Positions 11,931 to 21,812 of a DNA stretch of 64,000 nt are shown piece after piece. This DNA is from Mucidula mucida (lineage: Eukaryota; Basidiomycota; Agaricomycetes; Agaricales; Physalacriaceae), in the NCBI GenBank assembly GCA_015501055.1, contig JADNYV010000092.1, forward strand, positions 1 through 64,000, written 5' to 3'. Both the position numbers and the translations under genes were made by a program. The notes under the pieces were generated by a model that was not told the origin of the DNA, ran no database searches, and saw nothing but the letters and a program-made list of their open reading frames with translations. Position 1 is the first letter of the stretch, and each line of letters opens with the position of its first letter.

Positions 11931-12185
11931 CTGTACTAACGCGACCGGATCTTCACGGCATGTTACGCGTTATGATTGTGAACTAAATTACCAGTAGTTC
12001 ATCCAGGGTCCATAGACCATATTGGGAGCCGCGGGAGGCGGCGGCGCGAGCCGCCGCGGCGAAAATTTCCGCATTTGGGCTGATCCCGACAAAATTTACC
12101 GTTGTTACGCGTTATGGAAGCCGAATTAGTTCACTTCACGGGGCCCTGTGACGCGTTATGTGAATTAACGGTCGCGTTAGTACAG
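11931..12185. mobile_element. MITE with 17-bp TIRs and TA duplication
   Basis: A 255-bp non-coding element. Its left end CTGTACTAACGCGACCG (11931-11947) is the exact reverse complement of the right end at 12169-12185. Both ends are flanked by TA (11929-11930 and 12186-12187), the target duplication made by Tc1/mariner-type transposases. Inside are several copies of an ACGCGTTATG motif and subterminal inverted pieces (GTGAACTAA against TTAGTTCAC), plus a GC-rich GGCGGCGCGAGCCGCCG palindrome. There is no reading frame, so movement would depend on a transposase elsewhere. Its TIR is unrelated to that of the element at 58.2-61.7 kb. Confidence 0.8.
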
Positions 12186-12187
12186 TA

Positions 12188-12727
12188 GCTCCTCCGGTCC
12201 GAGCCTCCGAGGTGTGGCGAAGAGTTGGCCTACCAAGTCGTGTCATCTTTCAAATGGCGAGTGCAACGCACTCACGGTGGTTGTTGCTCCGAAAAATGTC
12301 AATTTAAGATTTCAATCTTCCACCACCGACAACCTAACTTATCGCCCGCGGCGCCACTGGTCCATCCATGGGACATCGACCACGAAGATCCGCTGTAGCT
12401 ACAAGCTTGATAGTTTCGCCAAACACGTCCAAATATTAGTATTGTTTTAGTCAACAGCATCCCGAGCGGCCATAAATCGAGAGAACGCAACTCTAGAAAT
12501 GCAGTTTTGTTCAACGCGGAGGATACAGCAGTGATACGTCTTCCACCAGAGTTCAATTAATTTTATCGAAGTCATATTAATGTACTCACATACTTAGAGA
12601 TTCAGTAGAGTGGCCACAAGCATATAAGTACTCTAATGTAAGTACTACTAAGTACATACAGGTTGAGGTACAAATTCTCCAAAATCCAAAATCCAAAATA
12701 TTACACCGACCCTCATCTTCTAAAAAC
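12188..12727. other. Intergenic, AT-rich, no gene seen
   Basis: About 540 bases between the MITE and the end of the next pseudogene. It includes a run of short ACTAAGTAC-like repeats around 12590-12660. No coding signal. Confidence 0.35.
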
Positions 12728-14994
12728 TCAGATTGTAATCGCATTGACCGGTTGTGAAACACTGGTACCTACTTCCTTCAACGTTCCTCGAATAGCCTCA
12801 TCTTGCACCGATACAAGCAGGTTCCGGCCAGCCCACTCGTCGGGATGGTAACAGTCTAGAGGACTTGACCATCTTCTGATACTCCCGCAAAACCATATAC
12901 GCCTTGGCGTACTCAAAGAACGCGTCAATGTCATTCCAGCTATATCGTCCTTGCGTGATGTCCGCTATCACTGTCGAGGGTACATCAAGAGACGGCCATG
13001 GCACGCTCATCGGTGTGAGCGGCTATTTCTCCGAAAATGGATGGTAGTGAACTCCTCCAGAACCGTCTGGAAATGACTCAGCGCTGTCCTTCGACTCCAA
13101 CAGTGAGCCGGCCCTGGGCAGATCGCAAATCCGCGCGCAGAACATCGAGCCCGTTCGGAATGTTAGCCTGACGCCACCAATTTTACCGATAGGTCTCCGA
13201 CCCGCGCTTCTCTCTCTGTGTCCTCTCCCAGAAGGCTCTTTCCGCCTGTGCGCGTCTCAAGCGCTCTGCATCTCCGCTTCCTCTCCTTGTCTTCGTTCAA
13301 TCTCTACTCTTTTCCGAGCCTCCTCCGCTCTGATGGCTTCAGCCCTCCTCTCCTCCTCCGCCCTCACTCTCGCTTCTTCCACCTTCCTTCGTTTTGCTGC
13401 TTCGTCCCGTTCCTTCTGCTCATTCTACCTCTGCAGCCGTGCCTCCTCAGCCGCTCTAGTTTTCTCCGCTTTGATCATCTGCTCCACGTATTTCTTATCA
13501 GCCTCCCTCATCGCCTGCTCTTTCTCCTCCTGCTCCACACGCTTCGCAGTTTCCCATAGAGGACGGTCCAGCTCCATACCAAGAATCTTGCACCGTGATT
13601 CGGCGAGCTTCAGGTCTCGACGGAGAACATCGGCCTCATCCTTCATATCCGCGATCTCGGCGCGCAAGTAGCTCGACCGTTTATGCGCTTCGCCAAGTTC
13701 GGATTGGAGACAAGCGACGCTCTGAGTAGCGCGATGCGTACGCTCTTGCTCCATCTTAAGACTTTCGGAAGCATCTCTAAAGTCCGTCTCCAATTTCGTG
13801 TTCTGCGCATTCAGGTTGGCTTCCCGAACAGCCGCTGCATCTAGGGCCGCCTTCAGCTCCTCAACCTGAATCTCCTGGTCACGCAGATGCCGCGTAATAT
13901 CCACGATTCTCTTTGTGGACGCCTTCTCTTCAATGTAGCATTCCACCACTTGTATCTTCAGCCTGTCGTTCTCCTTTTCCAAATCAACCAAATAATGCTC
14001 CATGTCGTCCTGCTTTGTGACCATCTCTAGGTTCACCTCTTCGGCGAAACCGATGTCCTTTCGCAGCGTGTCACGTTCGTCGCTCAACTGACGAATGGTG
14101 TGCGTGTGCTCGGCTTCTACAGCCACGGACGCCTCGAGCAGGACGTCAATATCGGCATCGGCGGAAAGAGCAGCGGACAATCGAAAGGATAACTCGATGT
14201 TAAATTGCACCAAATGCTCCATTATACGATTCATATCGTCCATAGTCGCCTGCAGAAGCCTAACCCATGCGTAATTCCATATAATCCTTCTCCATAGCCA
14301 AGCTATCGCGCATTTCTCCCAACCGGTGCAGCTGCTTCGCAGTCCTAGTAATCTCATCGAACAGCGTCTCCTTATCAGCACAGAGACCGTTTAGCTGGCG
14401 AGAGAGACTTGATATCTCCTTAACCAATGCATCTTTGACTAAGGCGGCATTCGAAACCTCTTGTTCGCGCGCCCTGAGCGCATGCGAGATTTCCTTCTGG
14501 GAATGGATTAAATCGTCACGGGCTGTCTCAGCAATATGGCGCGCAGATTTGGCTTCCTTGACGCGTTTGAGGAGACGCGAAATGGTGATCATATCGTTTA
14601 TGCTACCAGACTGGCGAGCAATAATGGATAGATCGCGTGATCCCGTATGGCTGCACGAAGAAGACGGATGTGATGGAAGGGATGCGGTACGTTGAAGTTG
14701 ATAGAACGTCGGTGAAGCGGCAGGTACGAGCGAAGGTCCAGAAGTATCAAAGGCGTCGAGAATATCGTCCTTCCATGGAAGGGTGAACGATTGATGGAAG
14801 GCGAGATTATAAACATAACATACCAGGTCACTGAGATCGTCCTCTCGCGATTCAACAAAGTCAATCCGCTGGTCAACCTGACGAGATGTAGCGCCAAAAC
14901 GACTAGATGGCGAGACCGTGCCATTCTGGGGCAAGCTCTCTAGAAGCAAAAGATCAAGAACATAGAGCGAAAGTAGAAAGTCCATGCTCACCAC
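12728..14994 (-). pseudogene. Coiled-coil protein with J-domain-like end, copy 2 (broken)
   Basis: This copy is better preserved than copy 1. From the ATG at 14994 it reads a 5' region absent or degraded in copy 1, then SDMITISRLLKR-type sequence (here NDMITISRLLKR), coiled-coil heptads and the block CKILGMELDRPLWETAK. It continues through Lys/Glu/Arg-rich repeats to a tail with FEYAKAYMVLREYQKMVK, HPDEWAGRNLLVSVQDE and TVSQ-like TSVSQPVNA. The HPD triplet, the hallmark of J domains, is present. Lesions: a deletion of about 8 nt near 14265-14275 that shifts frame, an in-frame TAG at 13425-13427, and a 1-nt indel just before HPD near 12850. The different lesions in the two copies mean they decayed independently after duplication. 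The function of the family is not known to me. Confidence 0.65.
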
Positions 14995-15885
14995 AGGGCG
15001 TTTTTACGTCGACAACTGTGGTAACAAGTATCGGTAACGCGAACCCGTCTTTCATTGAGATCTCCGAGGCGATGGGCTGAGCAGAGCGCGGTTTGGCTAC
15101 CCAAACGCGGGATGACTAATATCGATTTGTCATTGCAAAAGAAAGCTGATTCTGCTCAAGTAGATGAGATTGGCTGAGATATATACGACATCCAAGTGGA
15201 GGCCGTAGGGCGAACAAAGCGAGCCCATAAACCTATTCTCGTTATTCTCGGGGCATACTTGATAACTTCAAAACGTCAAGTGTTGGGGGCGAAACCGAAA
15301 GCATGACCTGCATCTCCGTTCGTGTCAGTGCTACGCAGATTGCGAAGGCCAGACATTCTCACCTCGCCCGTCACTATGACATATTTATGTATGTCTGGAC
15401 TGCGCTCTTTTCGCCTGTCTCGAAGCTCTAGTACGTCCCTCCACACCTGCAACTGGGAACACGTCATCCTATCGAATCAACTTCAGTGGCCATGCTATGC
15501 GGAGTACAGAGCGTGAACTTTGAGCTTACCTGTCACTCCAATCCGGAGCATGTAAACGTGCGCGCCGAAGTCCTGTGGCCCGCCCCAACCTTGTCTCGTT
15601 TATAACTGCGCCAAACGAACCCCAATATTCCAGGGTACAAAACGTCCTCGTTCCAATGAGTCGCCACAACGATCGTGATTTGAATTCTGCAACGTGGTTT
15701 TCATGAGTCGGTAGGTCGGTCTTCGTATTTCACATCGCTGGTTCCGACCGAAGAAAACGTTACAACCACCACACCCTTTCCGTGAGGCATCCTCCAACCC
15801 TCATATAACCCTTCCGTCCGTCAAAGCTCCAAAGCCTCAACCACAGCTGTTCACAACACCCTCCTCGAGGGCCATCCATACGACG
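14995..15885. other. Intergenic region
   Basis: About 890 bases between two divergently transcribed loci. A TATATAA-like stretch near 15803 (CATATAACCC) is about 80 bases upstream of the next start and may act as its TATA box. No exon supported. Confidence 0.4.
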
Positions 15886-17015
15886 ATGTCGATCCTCGGG
15901 TCATTCAAACTCAAGCCATACGATCTCGGGCCCTTGTTTGCCATCTGGATACCCCCTCCGCCTACATTTACGGGCGCGCAGCCCGTCGACGAATGGCTCG
16001 CGCAGATCAGGACGGGATGTACGGAGCGCAAGGTCCCACGGGAGTATTGGCACAAGGTCGCGCAGCACTACATGAGCCCTAAAGCCAAGGCGCGCCTCGA
16101 CGAGCTCAAATTGGTCATGACCAAGGTGCACGGTGGGAAATATCGCTGGAACTGGGAGAAGTATAAAATCGCGATGCGGAACATGGGCTGTGCGTCATTT
16201 CTACATGGTATCGGCGGGAGTTGACGGTGATTACAGGGAATATCGACGAAAAGGCGACGGAGACGGTGAAGGTGCACGCCAGTAGGTCTGGATTTTGGTT
16301 CCTGTCGAGGAAGAACTCGACGAATGGGGAAGAGATTGTCGAAGAACCGATTCCGCTCCCAGAGACGAAGCCAGGTGCAGATGCGCCCAAACCGGATATG
16401 CGGTTCTGGCTGAACCGACGACCATCTCGCTCAACGACCAACTCGGACGTGTCTACCCCTACTCGACCTCCTCCATCCTCCGGTTCCAAATCGCTCTCCG
16501 GCTCAGAATTCTTCAAAACCTTCCGAAGCGGATCTACCAGTGACACGAAGGATGTCCAGACTCAACGTCCAACTCCACAGAAGACAAAGTCTGATACAAT
16601 CGTGGTCACGTCTCCCGCCGTCGCCAAGGGGGAGATGGCCGCACCTGTCCGATCGGATAGCAGTAAGTTTGCCGTCTACACGTTTCCTCGCCAAACTAAA
16701 GCAACCCTCGAAGCTGTGACCACAGTCGCGCATGCTCCCATTTGGCTCATCAACGCGTGTAACGCGCTCGACTTTTTGAATAACGAGCATCCCAAGGTTA
16801 TGAGCACGCTAAGTGCGATCCTCATCACAGCCGGCACGCTGCCTACGATTCCAGCTGTGGCTGCTGGCGTAGGCGGGACAGTCCTAGCATCTGGAGCGGC
16901 CCATGCGGTGGGCGCTATAGCTGTTGGGCTCGGAAGCTGGCTACGAGCATCACAGGAAGCGAGTGCAAGTCGGCAGGCGGAAAGTGCTGCATCAGGGTCT
17001 GTCACCGAGAAGTAG
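15886..17015 (+). CDS. Uncharacterised protein, basic N-terminus and Ala/Gly-rich end
   Basis: Two exons (15886-16189 and 16237-17015) join as MRNMGWNIDEKATETVKV, giving about 360 residues. The N-terminal 110 residues are rich in Trp, Tyr and Lys (KYRWNWEKYKIAMRNMGW) and look like a compact conserved domain. The middle is low-complexity Ser/Thr/Pro. A hydrophobic Ala/Gly segment (about residues 290-340, with TIPAVAAGVGGTVLASGAAH) could enter a membrane. I recognise no named domain. The intron has good GT-AG ends and keeps the frame, and no stop interrupts either exon, so it looks like a real gene. The next feature, about 1.2 kb downstream, is a tRNA. Confidence 0.7.
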
Positions 17016-17391
17016 GAGCAACACGAAACCAACATGATAACGAAAGGCGATGACACGTAATCTTTAATATGGCACTGTTAGAATATTATTAGTTAACTTA
17101 GAGTGAAAATTGTAACTACTCACCTGTATACTTCGATCCGCCTATTCGCGAATATGTATGTTGCGTCCTGGCCATTCGCAACTGTCATCATGTGAAACCA
17201 AATCGAAGTGGAATGGCCAGCGTGGCCGTGTGCTGAGCGGTGGCGAAGCCGGTCGCGCGGCCTGACAACATGCAAGAGGTCGTCGAAATCTGCTCCTGGT
17301 CCATCCATGTCTAGAAACGACGTTATTTTAAAAGTACACCCGGTTAGTCGCGAAACAGAACTTACACGCAAAATAGCAAAGCTTGGTCTTT

Positions 17392-17867
17392 TCAAAACGT
17401 GTCGTAGTATATGATTTCCAGTCCGTTTGAGCGCCCCACAGCTTCAAAATATGCGCTCGAAGCAAGAACGAGCGCGTTTGCTATCGTCGAGTTGGGATAC
17501 ATGCAACCGCCATGGACCTTAAGGATATTGCGCTAGATTACGCGTAGAGTCCAGAGGATGGAAGGCTAAGAAACATCTAAGACGCCGATGAGCATCGAAG
17601 GAAACACTCACCGTTGAACTTGTAGGCACGTTATGGGTAGAAGGAGTTTTCTGATCATGCTTCAGATTTTTTTGTAAATAAATCACGAAATAACACAAGA
17701 AAACATACTTGAAAACGCGCTATAGCAATGGTCAGACCAGTTCCTCTACTATTCTGTCCGTTCCCTCCATATTCGCTGACATGGATTGATGCCAGTGAAA
17801 GGACATTTCTGGGCGCGGTTCTACTTTTTAGGCGCTCGCCAAACATAAGAGTGTCCTGCCTATTCAC
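17392..17867 (-). CDS. Possible fragment of an unrecognised gene
   Basis: On the minus strand, three exon-like stretches can be chained. The first contains VLSLASIHVSEYGGNGQNSR and GTGLTIAIARFQ. A short one reads HDQKTPSTHNVP. The third contains VHGGCMYPNSTIANALVLAS and YFEAVGRSNGLEIIYYDTF, followed by a TGA at 17392-17394. The candidate introns have GT and AG ends. Residue composition looks like real protein, but I recognise no family and no convincing start, so this may be a remnant or part of a larger unseen gene. Confidence 0.3.
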
Positions 17868-18198
17868 CTAAGTGGAGGAGAAGGTCTGCAAGAAATTGCA
17901 TCGTTGCTCCTTTTCAGGCAAATTGTGGAGGGTGAACTAGCAGAAAGCAAAATGAGATGGTGGTGGTAATGAAGGTCGTGATTCGGCCGTACAGCCGATC
18001 CGCTCCGTCTTGGTGAATCTAATCTGATTCTTAGGTTCTTGTCAGTGACTGCATTATTTTGATACAGTACTGAGACCACGGCTCATTCTGTTGACTCAAT
18101 AGTGCAGTGAAGTGAATTCGTTTGGGATACACAATTTTTTGTTTCGTTGTTGTCTTCTGAAATCCGATTATAGTAGAAGCCGGAGGTCGAATTAGCAT

Positions 18199-18272
18199 GG
18201 GTCGATGGCGTAGTTGGTTATCGCATCTGTCTAACACACAGAAGGTCCTCAGTTCGAGCCTGGGTCGACTCA
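18199..18272 (+). tRNA. tRNA-Val (anticodon AAC)
   Basis: The 74-nt sequence folds into a full cloverleaf. The 7-bp acceptor is GGGTCGA with TCGACTC (one G-U), with discriminator A. The D-arm stem is GCG/CGC, the anticodon stem TCTGT/ACAGA with loop CTAACAC (anticodon AAC), and the T-stem CTCAG/CTGGG with loop TTCGAGC. There is no intron. A T-run (GTTTGTTTTTGG) about 12 bases downstream fits a Pol III terminator. The A box (TGGCGTAGTTGG) and B box (GTTCGAGCC) are internal. Confidence 0.92.
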
Positions 18273-18728
18273 TCTGGACGTCGTTTGTTTTTGGCTTTGT
18301 GGCATTTACAGTTTTATCATTGCAATTGGAGGAGTACGGCTCCGTAACTCTCGAGCTCCGGGTTCGTGAAGTCTGACACGTCTGTGACGTACTGAGCGTC
18401 GGACTAAGAGGTTACCAAGTACAGCTTTTAGTAGCTGAAGGTATCCCCTCGGCAACAGCCGGATGATCTCTTTCTCTTACCATCTAATGAACATCACCTT
18501 TGGCCGGCAAAGTTCTATTAACTCACACTATTACAATACTATTGGAATGTATTGGAACCCTCAACGGTCATACCAACATAACAGCTTCACTTGGAATGAA
18601 GAGGACCGAGTCGTACTATTCCTGGATTCACCGCCGCCGCGTCACCGCCCCCGGAACTACATGTGGTGAATATGCGGTGGCCTAATCTACGTGCTATAGC
18701 GACACCACTCCATTAGTCTTTTGCTTTG
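18273..18728. other. Intergenic, no gene seen
   Basis: About 450 bases between the tRNA terminator and the TATA motif of the next gene. Only short shadow-like frames. Confidence 0.35.
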
Positions 18729-18738
18729 TTATATATAC
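18729..18738 (+). promoter_or_regulatory. TATA-like box upstream of the 18.9-kb gene
   Basis: TATATATA about 200 bases upstream of the next ATG, followed by a pyrimidine-rich leader. Distance and composition fit a promoter; weak evidence. Confidence 0.35.
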
Positions 18739-18939
18739 CTTGGGAGACTGCCTTTACAATCCTAGCCTAAAACGCCCGAGCTCCCTGACCATCTTCACGA
18801 TCTGAGACGACCAAGTGAGTCTTTCAGCCTTCCTCATTCTAAGCATCCTTCCGTAATTTTATTCCCTAGTCCTTGCTGGCAAGGAGAACGACCACACGAA
18901 CTCTTCACGAACCCTTCAACATTCTTTATTCTCGCCATA

Positions 18940-19467
18940 ATGAACTTGGCCCAGGACATGCTGCGGTCCACGGTGCCAAGGCTAAAAGCTCAAGGCGGCA
19001 AAAAACCAAAGTCTATACTAAAGCACAAGCCGCGCAGGCGACCTCCCCCACTTCGCCTGGCTCCAAACCCTTACTCTTACACCGCGAATGTGACTATCTC
19101 GCAGACCCCAACGCCAGCGGTATCTCCCCACGTCCACTTTCCCCCATCGGCGTGTCTCATTTCGACATTCGTTGTCCACTCAGCAAACTCTTACGATCGA
19201 GGCGCTATAAGCGTCTCGCCTAACCCTCTGGAACTCCCAGACCGAGGTGAACGCGTCTATTCACCCTCCACCGGAACTTTTGTCAATCAGGAATCCCCCG
19301 TTACTACTCCGACACAGGATCTTCCCACGTCATTAGCGTTCTCTATGCCGATGCAAGACAGCGCTGATAATCATTTCAGGCTGGATTACTCGCAAAGATC
19401 GCCGGTACATCTATCAAAGGCCTTGCTCGCCATATCCCACGGCAGCATTACCGGGAGCGGGCTCTAA
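18940..19467 (+). CDS. Low-complexity protein with SPHVHFPP motif, copy 1
   Basis: A 175-residue frame starting MNLAQDML. It has a basic stretch (KPKSILKHKPRRRPPP) and the blocks SPHVHFPP, NSYDRGAISVSPNPLELPDR and GERVYSP. The same blocks in the same order occur in the 20.7-kb gene (SPHVHFPP, NSYDRAPIVVSPN, ALPDRDERVY), so the two are tandem paralogs of a small family that is common in agaricomycetes. The last 60 residues do not match copy 2, so an intron may start before 19380 and connect to the next frame, or this copy may be truncated. Function unknown. Candidate short linear motifs dominate and no fold is evident. Confidence 0.55.
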   Translation: MNLAQDMLRSTVPRLKAQGGKKPKSILKHKPRRRPPPLRLAPNPYSYTANVTISQTPTPAVSPHVHFPPSACLISTFVVHSANSYDRGAISVSPNPLELPDRGERVYSPSTGTFVNQESPVTTPTQDLPTSLAFSMPMQDSADNHFRLDYSQRSPVHLSKALLAISHGSITGSGL

Positions 19468-19486
19468 AGACATTGCGAGTGGGGCG

Positions 19487-20059
19487 ATGGACACTGATGA
19501 CAGCAAAACCTCGCGCGCACCGCGGCCCCATCGAAGCAGCACAGTCCCTGCTCATATCTCGTATGAAGGCGGAGCGTTGGTGAATAATTATCTAGCGCCA
19601 CTTCAACCTTCAACACCACGAATTTCCTCTCCGCTCACTCAGATGACCTTTGGACCGTCCACATCGCTCAGCATGGAGTTCTGGCAGGCAGTTTCGTTGA
19701 GCGGTGATCAAGAGCATGACCACGAGCATGCAGGTTCGCCTGTTGACGTTCCGACTTTCGCCTTTGCGACCAAGGATGGCAATCTGTGGTCTCCCGGTAT
19801 TCCGACAAGGACCAAGAAGCATGAGGATCCCCCATCGATAATGAGTCCGACCGGAAATGGGAGGGAAGATGGGAGCGACTTCGACCTCCACGCGTTATCG
19901 ATGGTGAAATCCCCGGATCCTGATGACCCGTTTTCTGGTTTCCCTTCGTTTTCGGTTGTTCTATCCCTCGGTGGGGCTGAAGGATTGCCATTGGTGGCCT
20001 ACCCAGAACCTGTGATAACTGTGCAGCGCCCGCGCACCGGGGAAAAGATGAAGAGATAG
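19487..20059 (+). CDS. Hypothetical protein, possibly 3' exon of the preceding gene
   Basis: A 190-residue frame that begins 19 bases after the previous stop, in another frame. It is rich in Ser, Pro and Asp, with a hydrophobic patch (FPSFSVVLSLGG) near the C-terminus. The frame is open upstream to about 19337, so an acceptor at TTTCAG (19375-19380) could splice it to the SPHVHFPP exon; no donor that keeps the frame was found with certainty. No domain recognised. Confidence 0.4.
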   Translation: MDTDDSKTSRAPRPHRSSTVPAHISYEGGALVNNYLAPLQPSTPRISSPLTQMTFGPSTSLSMEFWQAVSLSGDQEHDHEHAGSPVDVPTFAFATKDGNLWSPGIPTRTKKHEDPPSIMSPTGNGREDGSDFDLHALSMVKSPDPDDPFSGFPSFSVVLSLGGAEGLPLVAYPEPVITVQRPRTGEKMKR

Positions 20060-20747
20060 TACGCCTTGACACGTTTTGTATTGGTAGTATTCTCGCCTGT
20101 GTATTTTGTATATTTCTGCTATTGTGGCGTACTTTAATTATGATATTTCTGCTATTGTGGCGTACTTTAATTATGAAGTTTCACCATTCTCCTATGAATC
20201 GTTTTGCGTCCGTCACTGATGTCATGGGCACAATCGAGGCGCGACGGAATCAGGCACGCACGTTATGATCTTGTTGATGCTCCACCATCACTCGCATCAT
20301 TCCGTATGTTTTTCAACGCTGACACAATAACGCTGGTCGCAGGAATTTAGCGGACTGGTGAAAATGACATACACAGCCATTTTCGGCCGTCCGTGTCAGG
20401 TGTCATCCGTTTTGGTCGTCGCCATTTGTCTCCGTACGCTCCACATGCCAACATAAAACAATGCTTATACTGCGAGGAACGACTTCGTCCAGAATCATAC
20501 TTTGACTTGGGACCAACACCGCCCATATACCACTGGCTAGTGGGCGCCACTTGTCTACGTGAGTGCATCAATGCGTCCGTCATAACCGCACTAATCCGTC
20601 GTTTTTGGGCCTATAAGAGGTGCTTGCTTTCTTGTAAAGCTACACGATACGCCTCTGTCGATAAAGTGACGCCTTCTGCCATTAACCCGGGGATTACTTC
20701 TATCGGACAGCGCTACTAGCAGCTGCGGCTGCTACAACTATTCGATC
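20060..20747. other. Intergenic region with a small direct repeat
   Basis: About 690 bases. Holds the 33-bp tandem duplication listed separately and a 108-codon open frame at 20393-20719 that lacks coding character. A TATAAG motif near 20611 may serve the 20.7-kb gene. Confidence 0.4.
20111..20176. repeat. 33-bp unit, two exact tandem copies
   Basis: The unit beginning TATTTCTGCTATTGTGGCGT is present at 20111-20143 and again, unchanged, at 20144-20176. It lies just past the stop of the preceding frame and is probably a recent slippage or duplication in the 3' flank. Confidence 0.9.
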
Positions 20748-21359
20748 ATGTCACCCCGCCCCATCCTCAAACCTCTTCTACCGCTGCCCGAAATTCCCTC
20801 TCACGTATTTTCCGTCTACCCCCGCATGTTCTCTCCCCACGTCCACTTTCCGCCCACCCCGTCACTGCAATCAATTACCTTTACGCATTCCCCCAACAGC
20901 TACGACCGCGCCCCGATCGTCGTATCACCGAACTCGTGTGCACTTCCGGACCGCGATGAGCGGGTGTACAATATCCCATCTCCGACATGCCCTGCTTCTA
21001 TCTCGGGAACGAAAGGCAGCTACTTCCATCCCCGTGCATTCGAGGCATGCCAACCCGAGCAGACCTCAGATGGCGTCCCCGATCTGACGTTCTCTTCATC
21101 GGAGTCGTCTGATGACTCGGATGGCTATGGCTCTCCAGTTGTTGCATCCCCAGTTTCCTTGTCGAGCGGTTTTGCTCCGATACCCCGCACACAGTCTCAG
21201 GAGGAGCTTGAGCATGCTCTTTCGTTTCTCCCGTATGGGAAACCGCGCGGAAAGGGTGTCGGCGATAGCGCCAAGAAGTCGTGTCTAAAACGTGCTTCGC
21301 GAAAGGTGTCCGGCTCATTCACTGAGCCGGGGTTAGACGGCTGTCTTGGCGGATTCTAG
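20748..21359 (+). CDS. Low-complexity protein with SPHVHFPP motif, copy 2
   Basis: A single-exon frame of 203 residues starting MSPRPILKPL. It contains SPHVHFPPTPSL, FTHSPNSYDRAPIVVSPN, CALPDRDERVY, an acidic Ser/Asp run (SSSESSDDSDGYGSPV) and a basic C-terminus with KKSCLKRASRK. It is the complete version of the family seen at 18.9 kb. Such proteins are abundant in mushroom genomes but lack a known function. The composition suggests an intrinsically disordered, possibly phosphorylated protein. No lesion is seen. Confidence 0.65.
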   Translation: MSPRPILKPLLPLPEIPSHVFSVYPRMFSPHVHFPPTPSLQSITFTHSPNSYDRAPIVVSPNSCALPDRDERVYNIPSPTCPASISGTKGSYFHPRAFEACQPEQTSDGVPDLTFSSSESSDDSDGYGSPVVASPVSLSSGFAPIPRTQSQEELEHALSFLPYGKPRGKGVGDSAKKSCLKRASRKVSGSFTEPGLDGCLGGF

Positions 21360-21812
21360 TGTAACGTGTTTGTGGATGCGAGCCACGTGTTGTACTTTTA
21401 GCTGTTGTTCTATGAGGTATATTGCCTTGCTTGTTACCTTAATCATTTATGATACCGACTAAAGCCTCAACCTAGAGGTGACATCTGTCGTTTATACGTA
21501 CGCTGAATATACTTATTTGTGCCATTAGGACGAAGTCATGAGCATGACGATCCTGTGGCGCATTTCTTACGAGGGTAGGCTGGTACGCGTAAGAAAGTCG
21601 TGCACTCCACTTGATGTGGAGACCCGGGAATCGTGGCCCAGGTGGCGCAGATGCGCTATACACGGCCCACCGCACGCATGAAGGCGGGCAGTTCCTCCCG
21701 TGTCTGACAGCTTGTCTCTCTTCGATCGCTGTCAGTGTGTGTCTCTTGTTCATTTCTTCCACGTATGTCGGAGGCTGCGAGTTCGTAGTCAACCGGCCAT
21801 TTCCATACCATA

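Noticed and set aside
20393..20719. 108-codon frame, Cys- and Arg-containing
   Set aside because: No homology recognised, no splice or promoter context, and a similar frame on the other strand.
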